NCBI GenBank assembly: GCA_963082975.1
Contig: OY720349.1
Location: 42,947,962-43,011,961, forward strand
Source of the DNA: Labia minor
Taxonomy: Eukaryota > Arthropoda > Insecta > Dermaptera > Spongiphoridae
Direction of reading: 5' to 3'
DNA length: 64,000 nucleotides
Shown piece by piece: positions 1 through 10,900 of this stretch; positions within the stretch are counted from its first letter, which is position 1, and each line of letters begins with the position of its first letter. The position numbers and the translations under genes are program-made. The notes under the pieces are model-generated. The model was not told where the DNA came from. It ran no database searches and saw only the letters and a list, made by a program, of their open reading frames with translations.

Positions 1-527
1 GCATTTTCTTAACAGAAAAAAGTATTTTTAGCATGATGTCTATCCGTCCGTATAGATGTGTACAGCCTGATCGGCTCAACGGATTTTGATGAAATTTGGT
101 ATATTTACTTGATGCATCAGTGGGATGAATTGATCAACTTTTGGTGCAAATCCGGAAAGTGGTGGTATTAGCGATCGACGATAGGAAGGGAAGGGTTATT
201 TTCACACCAAATTTCACATGAGGAGATTTTTTTATATATCACCGCGTATCATGCACTTTGTATTGGTTTTATCCTCGAGAAAAATCATCTTTATTAGTTT
301 TTTCTTAATTTAAAATTATATGACGTCATCCAGCCATTGATGACGTCACAGCCTGGTCTTGCATATATATTATAAATAAAATAAAATTAAAAATATTTAT
401 GTTATATCCATATCTGTTTTTTATTACATTAATAGATATATTAAAATTATTTGAAATTGTTTCTGTAGCTGGAAATTAATTTACTTCAAACCGTCGGTCG
501 GTTCGGACCTGGCCACAAGGTCAACTT
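1..527 (-). mobile_element. DINE-like non-autonomous element, family HINE-A, cut by the window start
   Basis: Read on the minus strand it starts AAGTTGACC with a small hairpin, then CCGACCGACGG. It continues through an ATGACGTCA-containing part and the phrase 'TTTGATGAAATTTGGTATA' to a GGACGGA repeat. The 3' end lies outside the window. The same family occurs at 5180, 5901, 19923, 42430 and 49240 on the plus strand. The DINE/Helentron assignment rests on architecture only. Confidence 0.7.
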
Positions 528-1190
528 ATTTGATAGATTATAGTTTTATTATTATTTATTTTATTCAATTATAATTTTTATATCTTTATTCTAAAGTTAA
601 AATATTTTTTTTTGTACAACCTTTCCTTTTCAAATTTAGGTAGAGAGTTAAATCAGATATTAAATCTAAATAATTTAAAATATATATAAAGCAAAATTAA
701 AAGCAAAGTTGAAGCAACTATAAATAAAAATGATTTTATTTAGCGAGTAATTGTGTTTAAATTTATATGGATAAAGAATTTTTCAAAATTAATTAATTTA
801 AAACAATTTAACCCAGTTTCTATTAAAATCACAAAACTAATAAATGTAAATTTAATATTAGAAATTATGTACATTGTAATTGAATTTATTGATATTTTAT
901 AATATATAAAATACAATGCATTCATAATTTTAAATTTGTTCATTGAATTAATTCTTACTATTAAATAAATACAAAGATTAGTTAAATAATATTAGTATTT
1001 AATTGTATTTCTATATTATCAATCATTTCAATAATATACATATATTAAATTATTGGTAATAGACAATTTAAGAGATTATATTATATATTTATTTATATTA
1101 AAAAATTAGAATATATTTTGAATATTGCATAATATAAATATGATATATATTATATAAAAACCAATTATTATGTATTATTTATTAAAGTCT
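528..1190. other. A+T-rich intronic DNA, nothing recognised
   Basis: The stretch is simple A/T-rich sequence with poly-T runs. No reading frame with protein-like composition and no repeat ends were seen. Confidence 0.6.
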
Positions 1191-1440
1191 CATAAATTTG
1201 TTAGTGATATTTTATATTTGGCCGGAAGAATGGATTGGTGGAATTTTTAGTATTAATTATGACATATTATGATAATTTTAGTAGTAAACTCACAGGCGAA
1301 ATAGATCGTATGTTGCCGTCCGTGGTGCCGCGGTATGCATGCGCTTCATACACACCACACTGACTGATGTAACAATCCAGTGGATAAGAACCCCTGGCAT
1401 CTCTGCAATCCGCGATACTTGCTTCAAAATTTATTATAAA
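1191..1440. other. Unique, less A+T-rich block
   Basis: The block has clearly higher G+C than its surroundings, including CCGTCCGTGGTGCCGCGG and a GCATGC-rich part, and does not recur in the window. It could be unique intronic sequence kept by selection or the remnant of an unrecognised repeat. It ends exactly where a Helitron begins. Confidence 0.3.
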
Positions 1441-1758
1441 CTAGCTGCTCAGAGCGCCTTCGGCGCTCTTCACACCTAGACAGGGGCTCCGCCCCCTGTA
1501 CCCCCAAGTGGTACATAGTATTTGCTTGACAATAGTAAAAGGTTTTCATCCATTTTGTTTCAATCAGTATATTACATAAAACATTCATAGAGATATGTAA
1601 GAATACTGTGATATAATTAACGTCAAAATTTTTCGGTCAGACAGACAAATATAAAAAATTCTAAACTCACTTTTGGCTTCCAAAGATCATGAAAGGTCTG
1701 CAAAAAATTTTAAATTCTGAGCAATGTGCAGACAAAAACCTTTTTTTATATATATAGA
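1441..1758 (-). mobile_element. Minimal 318-bp Helitron (family Hel-1)
   Basis: On the minus strand the element begins TCTATATATATAAAAAAAGG after a host A and ends in a hairpin with arms AGAGCGCC/GGCGCTCT, then GAGCAGCTAG before a host T. These are standard Helitron ends (5' TC, 3' hairpin, CTAG, insertion between A and T, no target duplication). It consists of little more than the two ends, with a short GACA run and the GGGGGCTCCGCCCCC region. It carries no coding sequence and needs a helicase supplied elsewhere. Confidence 0.87.
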
Positions 1759-1773
1759 TAATAATAATAAAAA

Positions 1774-2495
1774 ACATTTTAATAAATTTAAAAAATATAC
1801 CCAATTTAAAAATGTCAAAAATTTAAAATAACTTTATATCATCATATTTTAATTTTTATATATTTTCACTTCATAAAATACTAAATAATATTTTTTTTTA
1901 TTATTCAATGATAAAATTTATATATTATTATATTATATATATTATAGAAAAGAAGAAATATTCAATTAAATAAAAAATAATTTATGATAAAAATATGATC
2001 TAATAAATATTTTATTAAATTAATTAAAATGGGAACTTTTAGAATAAATGATTTAATTGAATTGATATTTGAATATTAGAATTTAAAATAAAAAGTGAAA
2101 TATTATAATAATTCTTTGATTGGGAATAGCTATGATAATTCATTGTTTGAAATGATTCCGCTAGGGACAGTGGGCCACGACAGGCTCTTGAATGAACAAC
2201 ACGGAGAATTATATAAACTTTAAAAAATTAATTTCTGCGGTTATTGATTAAATATTAATAAAATTTATAGCCTATGTTACTCTAGGGGTATATAAGAATA
2301 TTGTGATGTAATTTCAAAGAAATCGGTTCAGCCAATTCTGAGTCTATAAAATAGTAATTTTCAGACAGACCGACAGACAGACTGACAGACATGAAAAATT
2401 CTAAAGTCACTTTTGGATTTTAGAGGTCATGAAACGCGAAGATATGCAAAAAATTTTAAATTCTGAGCAATGTGCAGACAAAACCTTTTTTTATA
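1774..2495 (-). mobile_element. Hel-1 Helitron, 5' part only
   Basis: The sequence matches the 5' half of the larger copy at 2570-7230, including the GACA run and the conserved stretch ending GCAATGTGCAGACAAAA. Its 5' tip is degraded and the 3' hairpin end is missing. It lacks the element inserted in the larger copy, so it preserves the uninterrupted arrangement. Confidence 0.75.
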
Positions 2496-2811
2496 AATTA
2501 TTAGATGATTTGCATTATGCATTATTTTTCCAAGCATTAATGATAAATTTATTTTTTTTTATATAATCACTAGCTGCTCAGAGCGCCTTCGGCGCTCTTC
2601 ACACCTAGACGGGGGCTCCGCCCCCTGTACCCCCGAGTTGTACATAGTATTTGGTGGTTGAAAGTATTAAAAGGTTTTCATCCATTTTGTTTCAATCCGT
2701 ATATTACATAAAACATTCATTTCTTTTTGTGTTCTTATTTAAAAAATATATTTTAATTTAATCACTATATTAATTATATATATTATTATTGTATATGTTA
2801 TATCTATCTAT

Positions 2812-3790
2812 CTATGTGACTCTAAGGAACTCGAAAGTTCTAGGCCGCAGCAACCACATTTCTCCAAGTGTCCCTATCCTGAGCCCTTATTCCATCTCTC
2901 TTACGTCCCTTCCTACGCGTCATTGGTTTTCCAAGCGGACGTTTTCCAATCGGTCTTCCCACCAATATCTTTTTCCTCTCCCATTCTTGCCACGTGCCCT
3001 GCCTATCGCAGCTTTTTCCCTTTTATAACCCTAACTATTTCTGAAGATGCAGAGAGGCCATGCAATTTCTTGTTATACAGTCTCCCTCATACCCGGTGAC
3101 CTCATCTTTCTTTGGCCAATAAATGCAGGGAAGAATCCTATTCTCAAATACTCTGAATCTACTCTCATCTCCAAGGGTCATAGACCATGCCTCCCTTCCA
3201 TATAATGCAACAGGCAAAATAATCTTTTTATATATTCCTTTTGATAATAATTTTGAAGAGATAAGCCTCTTTATTGCAGATAACAGGCGTTTCCCGATTG
3301 CAACCCCGATTTAAATTCTTCTCAAATATTATTATCCTTCGTGATTACATTCAATTTTTCTACATATTCAAATTCTACATTTTGCATCTTAAGATTTTGT
3401 ATGTTAATACTCTTCCTCTTTGTTACTAAATATTTTTTCTTATCACTATTAATTTCAAACCTCCATTAAATTTTCCTCGCTATCTGTAATTGCAATTGCC
3501 GAATCTCCTATTATATTTAAGTCGTCTGAGTAACCTAATATTTTACAATTGATTTCCGCATCTTATTCTTTCTTTACTACCTTCAAGAGAAATTTGAAGA
3601 TTGAAAATTTGAAAAAGTTTATCCGGATCTATTGAGTTATGCGTATGTTTTACTAAAGTCTACAAATAATTAGTGAACAGAAATATTGAATTCGCGGTTT
3701 TGTTCCTAATATCTGTCATAATGAAAATATCTTAATTAATGTTGGTCGATTTGGCCTGAACCCGCAATGATATCTCCTAATATTTCCTCC
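2812..3790 (-). pseudogene. LINE reverse-transcriptase remnant carried in the Helitron
   Basis: On the minus strand one reads VALYGREAWSMTLGDESRF and RVFENRILPCIYWPKKDEV, then pieces of the AGHVARM region. This is the C-terminal reverse-transcriptase region of non-LTR retrotransposons (usual form LYG.EAW.L...D..RL..FE...LR.I.GP..D...GEWR). Stops and frame changes are frequent. The same remnant sits at the same place in the Helitron at 23933-26288, so it was present before the two copies separated. Confidence 0.75.
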
Positions 3791-5179
3791 GCCTATAGTT
3801 TATAAGTATTGTATATGTTATAATAGAGTATAATATTTCTTGATCATTACATTTTGGTATTTTATTTTCATTGCTAGATTATTATTGAATATTTTTAATT
3901 ATAATGAAACTTGAGAAAATGCAAAAATAGAGACTTGAGACAATTTATAAAAATTAACGGTATAAAACTATAGATAAATGACCAATATATACATTCATTA
4001 ATAGTATTAATTTAAATTAATTGATTTATTTGTTTTTTTATTATTAAGTTCATTTATTAATTTTTTTAGATCATAGTTATTTTCCTTAAAAGAAACTTAA
4101 ATTCTGTGGTGCTAGGGGATTTGAAAATTATTCGTCGCAATATGAAGATTTCGTTTACAGTTTCTGTCATGTCCGACTTCCATCCAACAGTTATTTTCTG
4201 TTAAGTTTTTTGCTTCTCTTAATCATGTGATCTATATATTTAATTTTTTTGATTCATTATAATAAAATTTAAACAAATAAAAATTTTTACTTTGTTAATT
4301 TATATAAATTTCAATATAAACTGATTGTGAGTGATACGCTTAGCCAATACTCTGAATAATTTGTGTACAAAAATATTGAATGTTCTTAGCGAGATTTGAT
4401 ATAATGTTGTACGATTTGTCCTAAATCTGAATTAGAAGAAAATTATAAATTGCCTCCTCTTCCAGCCCAATTCATTTACCCACCCATGTTGCATATGGCA
4501 TCTAAATTTCTTAAAACTCCGTTTTTTTAATTTAAAATAGAAGGAGAGAAAGAGTTTTAAATTATATTCGAATAGTCTATATATTCTATATATCAGTATT
4601 TTTTTTCTGAATTTAATAGCAAGTTGATTTTAAAAATTTTCCATTCTTAATGCATATGATTGATTACATGTGTTAAAATTTAAAAAAATTCAAATATTCT
4701 AATTTTTATATTTATATATACAATTTAATATTATTTTTTATTAATATCATATCAAAAAAAGAGAATTTATTAAAAATTAAAAATAAAAAAAGAAGCCTAT
4801 TAATAAAAAATTGAATGGTGATTTAAATATTTTATTAAATTAATTAAAATGAGACATTTTAGAATAAATAGAAATGATATTTAAATATAAGAATTTAAAA
4901 AAATATTATATTCTTTGTTTGGCAATTGTTATTTAATTATTATGTGCAACATGATTCGACTTGCACAGAGCATCGTTATTTTTTATTAATATCACATAAT
5001 AAAAATGAATTTTTTAAACATAATAAATAAAAAAGACATTTTAATAAATTTAAAAAATATACCCAATTTAAAAATGTCAAAAATTTAAAACAACTTTATA
5101 TCATCATATTTTAATTTTTATATAATATCTATATATATATATAGTTAATTAATAATAGAGTAATTAAATTAAAATAAAT

Positions 5180-5807
5180 AAGTTGACCTGTGGCCAGGTC
5201 CGAACCGACCGACGGTTTGAAATAAATTAATTTCCAGCTACAGAAACAATTTCAAATAATTTTCATATATCTATTAATGTAATAAAAAACAGATATGAAT
5301 ATAACATAAATATTTTTAATTTTATTTTATTTATAATATATATGTAAGACCAGGCTGTGTCGTCATGAATGGCTGGATGACGTCATATAATTTTAAATCA
5401 AGTAAAAACTAATAAATATGATTTTTTTCGAGGATAAAACCAATACAAAATGCATGATTCGTGGTGATATATAAAAAAATCTCCTTTGGTGTGAAAATAA
5501 CCCTTTCCTTCCTATCATCGATCGCTAATACTACCACTTCCGGTTTCCCGAATTGCACCAAAATTTGATCAATTCATCCCACTGATGCATTAAGTAAATA
5601 TACCAAATTTCATCAAAATCGGTTGAGCCGTTCAGGCTGTACACATCTATACGGACGGACAGACGGACGGACAGACGGACAGACATCATGCTAAAAATAC
5701 TTTTTTCTGTTTAGAAAATGCATGATTCGTGGAGATATGTAAAAATCTCCACATGTGAAATTTGGTGTGAAAACAATACCTCCCTTACTATCGTCGGTCG
5801 GTAAAAA
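5180..5807 (+). mobile_element. HINE-A DINE-like element, full length, copy 1 of tandem pair
   Basis: The 5' end is AAGTTGACC plus a hairpin (GACCT/AGGTC arms) followed by CCGAACCGACCGACGG. The 3' end is CGTCGGTCGGTAAAAA, so CCGACCGACG at one end pairs with CGTCGGTCGG at the other. It contains a GGAC/GACA-type microsatellite and two diverged internal direct repeats starting ATGCATGATTCGTGG. The pattern resembles Drosophila DINE-1 (non-autonomous Helentrons). Confidence 0.7.
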
Positions 5808-5900
5808 CAAAGATAATATAATTCAGTCATTTTAATTCAGGTTAAATAATATTTTTTTTTATTATTCAATTAATAATAGAGTAATTAAATTAAAATAAAT

Positions 5901-6528
5901 AAGTTGACCTGTGGCCAGGTCCGAACCGACCGACGGTTTGAAATAAATTAATTTCCAGCTACAGAAACAATTTCAAATAATTTTCATATATCTATTAATG
6001 TAATAAAAAACAGATATGAATATAACATAAATATTTTTAATTTTATTTTATTTATAATATATATGTAAGACCAGGCTGTGTCGTCATGAATGGCTGGATG
6101 ACGTCATATAATTTTAAATCAAGTAAAAACTAATAAATATGATTTTTTTCGAGGATAAAACCAATACAAAATGCATGATTCGTGGTGATATATAAAAAAA
6201 TCTCCTTTGGTGTGAAAATAACCCTTTCCTTCCTATCATCGATCGCTAATACTACCACTTCCGGTTTCCCGAATTGCACCAAAATTTGATCAATTCATCC
6301 CACTGATGCATTAAGTAAATATACCAAATTTCATCAAAATCGGTTGAGCCGTTCAGGCTGTACACATCTATACGGACGGACAGACGGACGGACAGACGGA
6401 CAGACATCATGCTAAAAATACTTTTTTCTGTTTAGAAAATGCATGATTCGTGGAGATATGTAAAAATCTCCACATGTGAAATTTGGTGTGAAAACAATAC
6501 CTCCCTTACTATCGTCGGTCGGTAAAAA
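5901..6528 (+). mobile_element. HINE-A DINE-like element, full length, copy 2 of tandem pair
   Basis: By eye it is identical to the element at 5180-5807. It arose by tandem duplication of a segment including Helitron flank, not by a second transposition. Confidence 0.7.
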
Positions 6529-7037
6529 CAAAGATAATATAATTCAGTCATTTTAATTCAGGTTAAATAATATTTTTTTTTATTATTCAATGATAAAATT
6601 TATATATTATTATATATATATTATAGAAAAGAAGAAATATTCAATTAAATAAAAAATAATTTAAGATAAAAATATGATCTAATAAATATTTTAATTAAAT
6701 TGAGAACTTTTAGAATAAATTATTTAATTGAATTGATATTTGTATATTAGAATTTAAAATAAAAAGGGAAATATTATAATAATTCTTCGATTGGGAATCT
6801 CTATGATAATTCATTGTTTGAAATGATTCCGCTAGGCCGACAGTGAGCCGCGAGCTGCTCTTGAATGAACAACACGGAGAATTATATAAACTTTAAAAAA
6901 TTAATTTCTGCGGTTATTGATAAGATATTAATAAAATTTATAGCCTATGTTACTCTAGAGGTATATAAGAATATTGTGATGTAATTTCAAAGAAATCGGT
7001 TCAGCCAATTCTGAGTCTATAAAATAGTAATTTTCCG

Positions 7038-7116
<79 letters not shown>
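7038..7116. repeat. (GACA)n microsatellite
   Basis: About twenty uninterrupted GACA units lie in the 5' region of the Helitron. Other Hel-1 copies have a much shorter run at this place, so the array has expanded within this copy. Confidence 0.95.
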
Positions 7117-7230
7117 GTGAAAAATTCTAAAGTCACTTTTGGATTCTAGAGGTCATGAAACGCGAAGATATGCAAAAATTTTTAAATTCTGAGCAATGTG
7201 CAGACAAAAACCTTTTTTTATATATATAGA

Positions 7231-7570
7231 TTATATACTAATAAATACTACTAAATTACTTACAATTAATCATATTCAAATATTTAAATATATTTCATTT
7301 CAATGATCTTATTAATATATAAGGATATATATTAAATTAAGTTTATTTTATCAAATATAATTACTTATTACCATAAATAGAGAAAAAAATCTTATTGAAT
7401 AAATTATTAAAAAGATTAATTACAAAATTTAATTATTAATTAATTTAAAAATTAATGTTGAGTTAGAATAAATTATTTTTTCAATATTCTATGAATGAGT
7501 AGATATTTTGAATATGGAAAGATAAATCTCTTAAGAAATTTATCTATAATAAGTTTTAATTATATAGATA
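7231..7570. other. A+T-rich intronic DNA, nothing recognised
   Basis: The stretch is simple A/T-rich sequence between a Helitron end and a hairpin element, with no features seen. Confidence 0.6.
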
Positions 7571-7795
7571 AATTATTAAGAGAATTTTTATTAAAAGACC
7601 ACATTGTTTGTATAAAATTATTTATTAAATTAAAATAACTGTACAATGTTTCGACGCTTGCTGAATCGGAGCAAGCGTACGGTTACTTGAAAACGACTGC
7701 AGAATAAGCAGTCGAAACGTTGTACAGTTATTTTAATTTAATAAATAATTTTATACAAACAATGTGGTCTTTTAATAAAAATTCTCTTAATAATT
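7571..7795. mobile_element. Foldback (hairpin) element with 85-bp near-perfect arms
   Basis: The left arm 7571-7655 and right arm 7711-7795 are reverse complements with one mismatch seen. The 55-nt loop contains a smaller hairpin (GCTTGC/GCAAGC) and a GACTGC/GCAGTC hairpin, so a branched fold is possible. Each arm contains AAGACCACATTGTTTG. A relative with the same loop core and similar but not identical arms is at 61567-61766. It has no coding capacity and is probably a foldback-type MITE. Confidence 0.85.
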
Positions 7796-10016
7796 ATCAA
7801 AATAACCACAAAAGCTTTAATAAATACATTTATATAGATAAATTGTTAATAATTTGGAAGTGAAATCATGAGAAGTTATTTTAAATTTCAAATATAAATT
7901 AGAAATGGAATTCTTTATTTTAGATGAAATATTTGGGTGGGTAAGAGTGTGTGATGAAGAGAGAAAGAGGGGGAAGAGAGTGTGGTTCCATTCAATCCAG
8001 TGAGGAAACCCAGTTGGCAACTTTTGAACACTTCAAGTTCTCTCAAGCTCAGTTAATTGTCTTTCTATTTAAACTAAAGTTGAGTCGATGGAGGTGGGAA
8101 TGGAGATTTAAGTAAAATGACATGTTAGCATTCATCAAGGTCATTTTGTGACATGTCCAACACAACATCTAACTAATAAAACGGATATGACAAACTCTCA
8201 ATGTTAAATAAATTAGTGAGCAACTTGACTATACCCTTGGATTTTATGTGCACCCCCTTTCCCCATGTGGTATATTATTATTACTTTACTAGCCTATACC
8301 TCTCTATATCATTCTTTACAAACAGCCATTTAAGAAGTTGGAGGTAAGATGATTGGCAAATTTGGCACCAAAACTTTGAATATTAATTATATTAGTTGCA
8401 AATTAATGAAACAAACTATTAAGGATATATTGTTATGACAAAAACAGCTATTAGCGAAATTTCATTTTGATAATTTAATAATTTATTTACTATAATGTCT
8501 TTTAAATACTAAAATAACTTTTGTTATAAGATCAATTTCTATACTTTCAAAACTAAATTATAAAATTTTAATACAATATAAATAAATATTAAATTTAAAA
8601 TTTGAATTGACTATTATTTTTATTATTTATATATAATATCTTTTGGAAACTAATCCATTTTTCCTTTATTTATTTATTTATTGCTTTTTTTTGGTTTATT
8701 TACTTTAGTTACAATTTATATATATTATATATATATAATATTATAAAGAAACCAAATTCCTAAGGGCATAGACCCTCTCAAATCAATTTTAATCAATCTC
8801 TTAAAATTTAAGTTTACTAGGTAATATTCAAAAAATAATATCATAGTTAATCGTAAATTATTTCATTACACTTAAAGGTTAATTTATTTTAGAGAATATG
8901 CTTGTACCTAATTATAATAATCGGTAATTGTTTACAAAACGGGACGCTTCAGGAATTTGGATGAAACTTTGCCAGTGGATTTCTTTTTTAATTCCAAAGA
9001 AACTTATTATTATATTTTTCGGTCTAATACCTAATAATCAAATATTTTATATTGTCGACGTTTGGCATGTTTTTTATAGTTCATCGTCTCACCTATTTAT
9101 ACAAATTACTAACAATATTTTATATTGTATAGAGAAAAGATGTCCAAACTATTTCTGTTTTAGAAAAACTAAAAAATTAATTAAGAAACAAAATTATATA
9201 TAAATTGAAAAAAAAGATAATTTGGAAATATATAATTGTTTCGTATACTTAAATATAATTTATAATTTGAATTGATGAATAAATGAATAATTATTAAGCA
9301 CCTAGAATAGGTTACATGATATTTTATTTTTAAACAGATTTATGGTGATTAAAAAAACAAAACAAAATAACGATTTTACGATTTATGAATAATACGAATA
9401 ATAGAGAAAAATAGAAATATTTAATAGTCATAAATAATCTCAATTATAAGCGTAAAAAATATGACTCTTCAATAACTTTTACAGTTTCCTGCCCCTTAAA
9501 TTTAATCTAATTTTCCTGTTGAATGGCGATTTGGCCAAGCGATTTATCCAATTTTTATCATTTTACTTTAAATATATTACTAAAATTTATCATAATAAAT
9601 TTAAAAAGTATAATATTCATAAAAAGATTATAGTACAAAGAAAGTTAATTCATATTTAAAGTTTTTTTTCTTTCAATTCCAAGTTAAAAATTCTTTAATT
9701 TTTAATTGTTTAGAATATTTGTACAAAATTGCTAAATAACTTTTTAACATAGTTTTCGCAATCAAAAAACTTCGAATATATGAATAAAAATTTATAAATT
9801 TAAAACTTTACCCAATTTAAATTTCCAATTTATTTTTTGAAATTTTACATTTTATTTATCATAAAGATAAAGATATAAAGTAAATCACCAATTTTCTTAA
9901 AATGTCAGTATTTAAGTGTTTTTGATTTCTTACGTTAAAATTATTAGTATATTTTTCTTGACCGTTGACCCATGAAACACTTTGTTTGCAAGTCTACTAT
10001 TAGAATATATACATGT
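7796..10016. other. Unique intronic sequence
   Basis: 7890-8360 is of mixed composition with a GA-rich tract (about 7955-7983). The rest is A+T-rich. A frame at 8928-9203 is A+T-driven and shows no domain. No repeats were recognised. Confidence 0.5.
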
Positions 10017-10245
10017 CAAATTTTCGCCACCAGGGCCTCTATGATCTAGTATGGTAACTAAACTATTTTTAATTAATTAGCACCCCCTGGACACACCTTA
10101 CCAATTAGCGGTTTAATAAAAGAAGTCTCACATGCCCTGAGACCTACTGAATATGCATAAAGAATTTCATAAGAATCGGTCCAGCCGATTCGGAGGAGTA
10201 TCATTTCAAAGTTTTGTGACACGAGAATTTTATATATAAGATATA
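10017..10245 (-). repeat. Fragment related to the repeat at 12332 and 29264
   Basis: The minus-strand counterpart of the part with TAGTTTAGTTACCATACTAG and GCCACCAG is recognisable at 10017-10075. The rest carries AAGAATCGGTCCAGCCGATT and ACACGAGAATTTTATATATA, a tail style seen in arthropod non-LTR and rolling-circle elements. It lies about 110 bp before exon A. Confidence 0.55.
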
Positions 10246-10356
10246 TATATATGGTACATTCATTTTAACGAAAAAGTGTTAAAAACTAAATTTAAATGTC
10301 GATAAAATAGAATTAAGTAAGAATAAAACGTAATTAGTTCTTTTTTTTTGTTTCAG

Positions 10357-10565
10357 TTTCGACGTTCGTGGTCGTTCGTTTTCAACTGCCCTGGAATGGT
10401 CAGATGCCAATGTATTCGGGCCCAGGGCCTCCTTCACAAGTGGCACAAAACCAGCCTCTTTGGGTCTGGATAGCGTTCAGCTTGACGATCAGGGAGTGTA
10501 CCGGTGTAGGGTCGATTTCCGTCACTCACCTACCAGAAACTTTCAAATTAATCTCACCGTTATAG
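10357..10565 (+). CDS. Exon A: end of first Ig domain of a Sidestep-family cell-surface protein
   Basis: This internal exon has 209 nt: one base completing a codon from the previous exon, 69 codons, and one base carried to the next. It follows TTTCAG and precedes GTAAGC. The translation starts [16 protein letters not shown] and has the Ig signature [13 protein letters not shown] (D-x-G-x-Y-x-C, second-sheet cysteine), followed by [13 protein letters not shown], where NLT is an N-glycosylation sequon. The pattern WSD..FG.RA.F...[15 protein letters not shown]...NLTV is characteristic of the arthropod Sidestep family. These are single-pass membrane Ig proteins; Drosophila Sidestep guides motor axons by binding Beaten-path proteins. 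The exon lacks the start of the domain and its first cysteine, which must lie upstream. It is the clearest coding sequence in the window, with base composition and codon use unlike the A+T-rich surroundings. Which Sidestep paralogue it is cannot be told. Other Ig-superfamily assignments (nephrin-like or hemicentin-like labels) are possible but fit less well. Confidence 0.88.
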
Positions 10566-10642
10566 GTAAGCACATAGAAATTGATTTCAATTCGATTGAT
10601 TTTTTTTAAACCATATATTTTCTCCTAAATCTATTTTATTGC

Positions 10643-10900
10643 GTGGCTCTACGGAACTCGAAAGTTCTTGGCCGCAGTATCCACACTTCTCCTAGCCACA
10701 AACATCCAACTCCAACCCTCTCCCAACTCTCTCACGTCCCTTCTTACATTGTTCACACATCAAGTCCTTGGTCTTCCAAGCGGATGACTTCCCACCAATA
10801 TATTTTTCGCCATTCTTTCTTCACCCATTCTAGCCACGTGCCCTGCCCATCACAGCCTTCTCGATTTTATAATTCTAACTATATCTGAAGATGCATAGAG
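10643..10900 (-). pseudogene. LINE reverse-transcriptase C-terminal fragment
   Basis: On the minus strand one reads DLYASSDIVRIIKSRRL, then WAGHVARMGEERMAKNILV and PLGRPRT, ending in a WRDVV-like tail. This is the C-terminal region of the same LINE family as the pieces in the Helitrons, here without Helitron ends. It lies only about 80 bp after exon A. It is broken and not functional. Confidence 0.75.

Larger units (their letters stand above)
5147..6588 (+). repeat. Exact tandem duplication, unit about 721 bp
   Basis: Two copies, 5147-5867 and 5868-6588, each contain one complete HINE-A element plus the same short piece of flanking Helitron ending in TTATTATTCAA. Reading the two copies side by side I found no difference. 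The matching 5' Helitron piece at 1774-2495 has no such insertion. Either the duplication is very recent or it is an assembly artefact. Confidence 0.85.
2570..7230 (-). mobile_element. 4.66-kb Hel-1 Helitron with a nested duplicated element and a carried LINE remnant
   Basis: On the minus strand the ends are TCTATATATATAAAAAAAGG (after host A at 7231) and the AGAGCGCC hairpin plus GAGCAGCTAG (host T opposite 2569). Inside, in minus-strand order, are the (GACA)n run at 7038-7116, two tandem HINE-A copies at about 5147-6588, and internal sequence shared with 12.9-13.8 kb. A LINE reverse-transcriptase remnant follows at 2812-3790, and then the GGGGGCTCCGCCCCC-containing 3' region. No Rep/helicase protein is encoded, so it is non-autonomous. 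A shorter sister copy with the same remnant is at 23933-26288. Confidence 0.85.
1..10356 (+). other. Intron (3' part) upstream of exon A of the Sidestep-family gene
   Basis: The stretch ends in a pyrimidine-rich tract and the acceptor TTTCAG directly before the Ig-coding exon, so it is read as the 3' part of an intron. It is filled with Helitrons, a DINE-like element and a hairpin element, listed separately. I looked for the preceding exon, which should carry the first half of the Ig domain with its first cysteine and a tryptophan, and saw none. The intron therefore probably begins before the window. Confidence 0.75.

Noticed and set aside
7038-7116. CRISPR-like array
   Set aside because: It is a simple tetranucleotide microsatellite with no spacers.
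8928-9203. 91-codon frame
   Set aside because: No homology or splice context; composition matches the surrounding intron.
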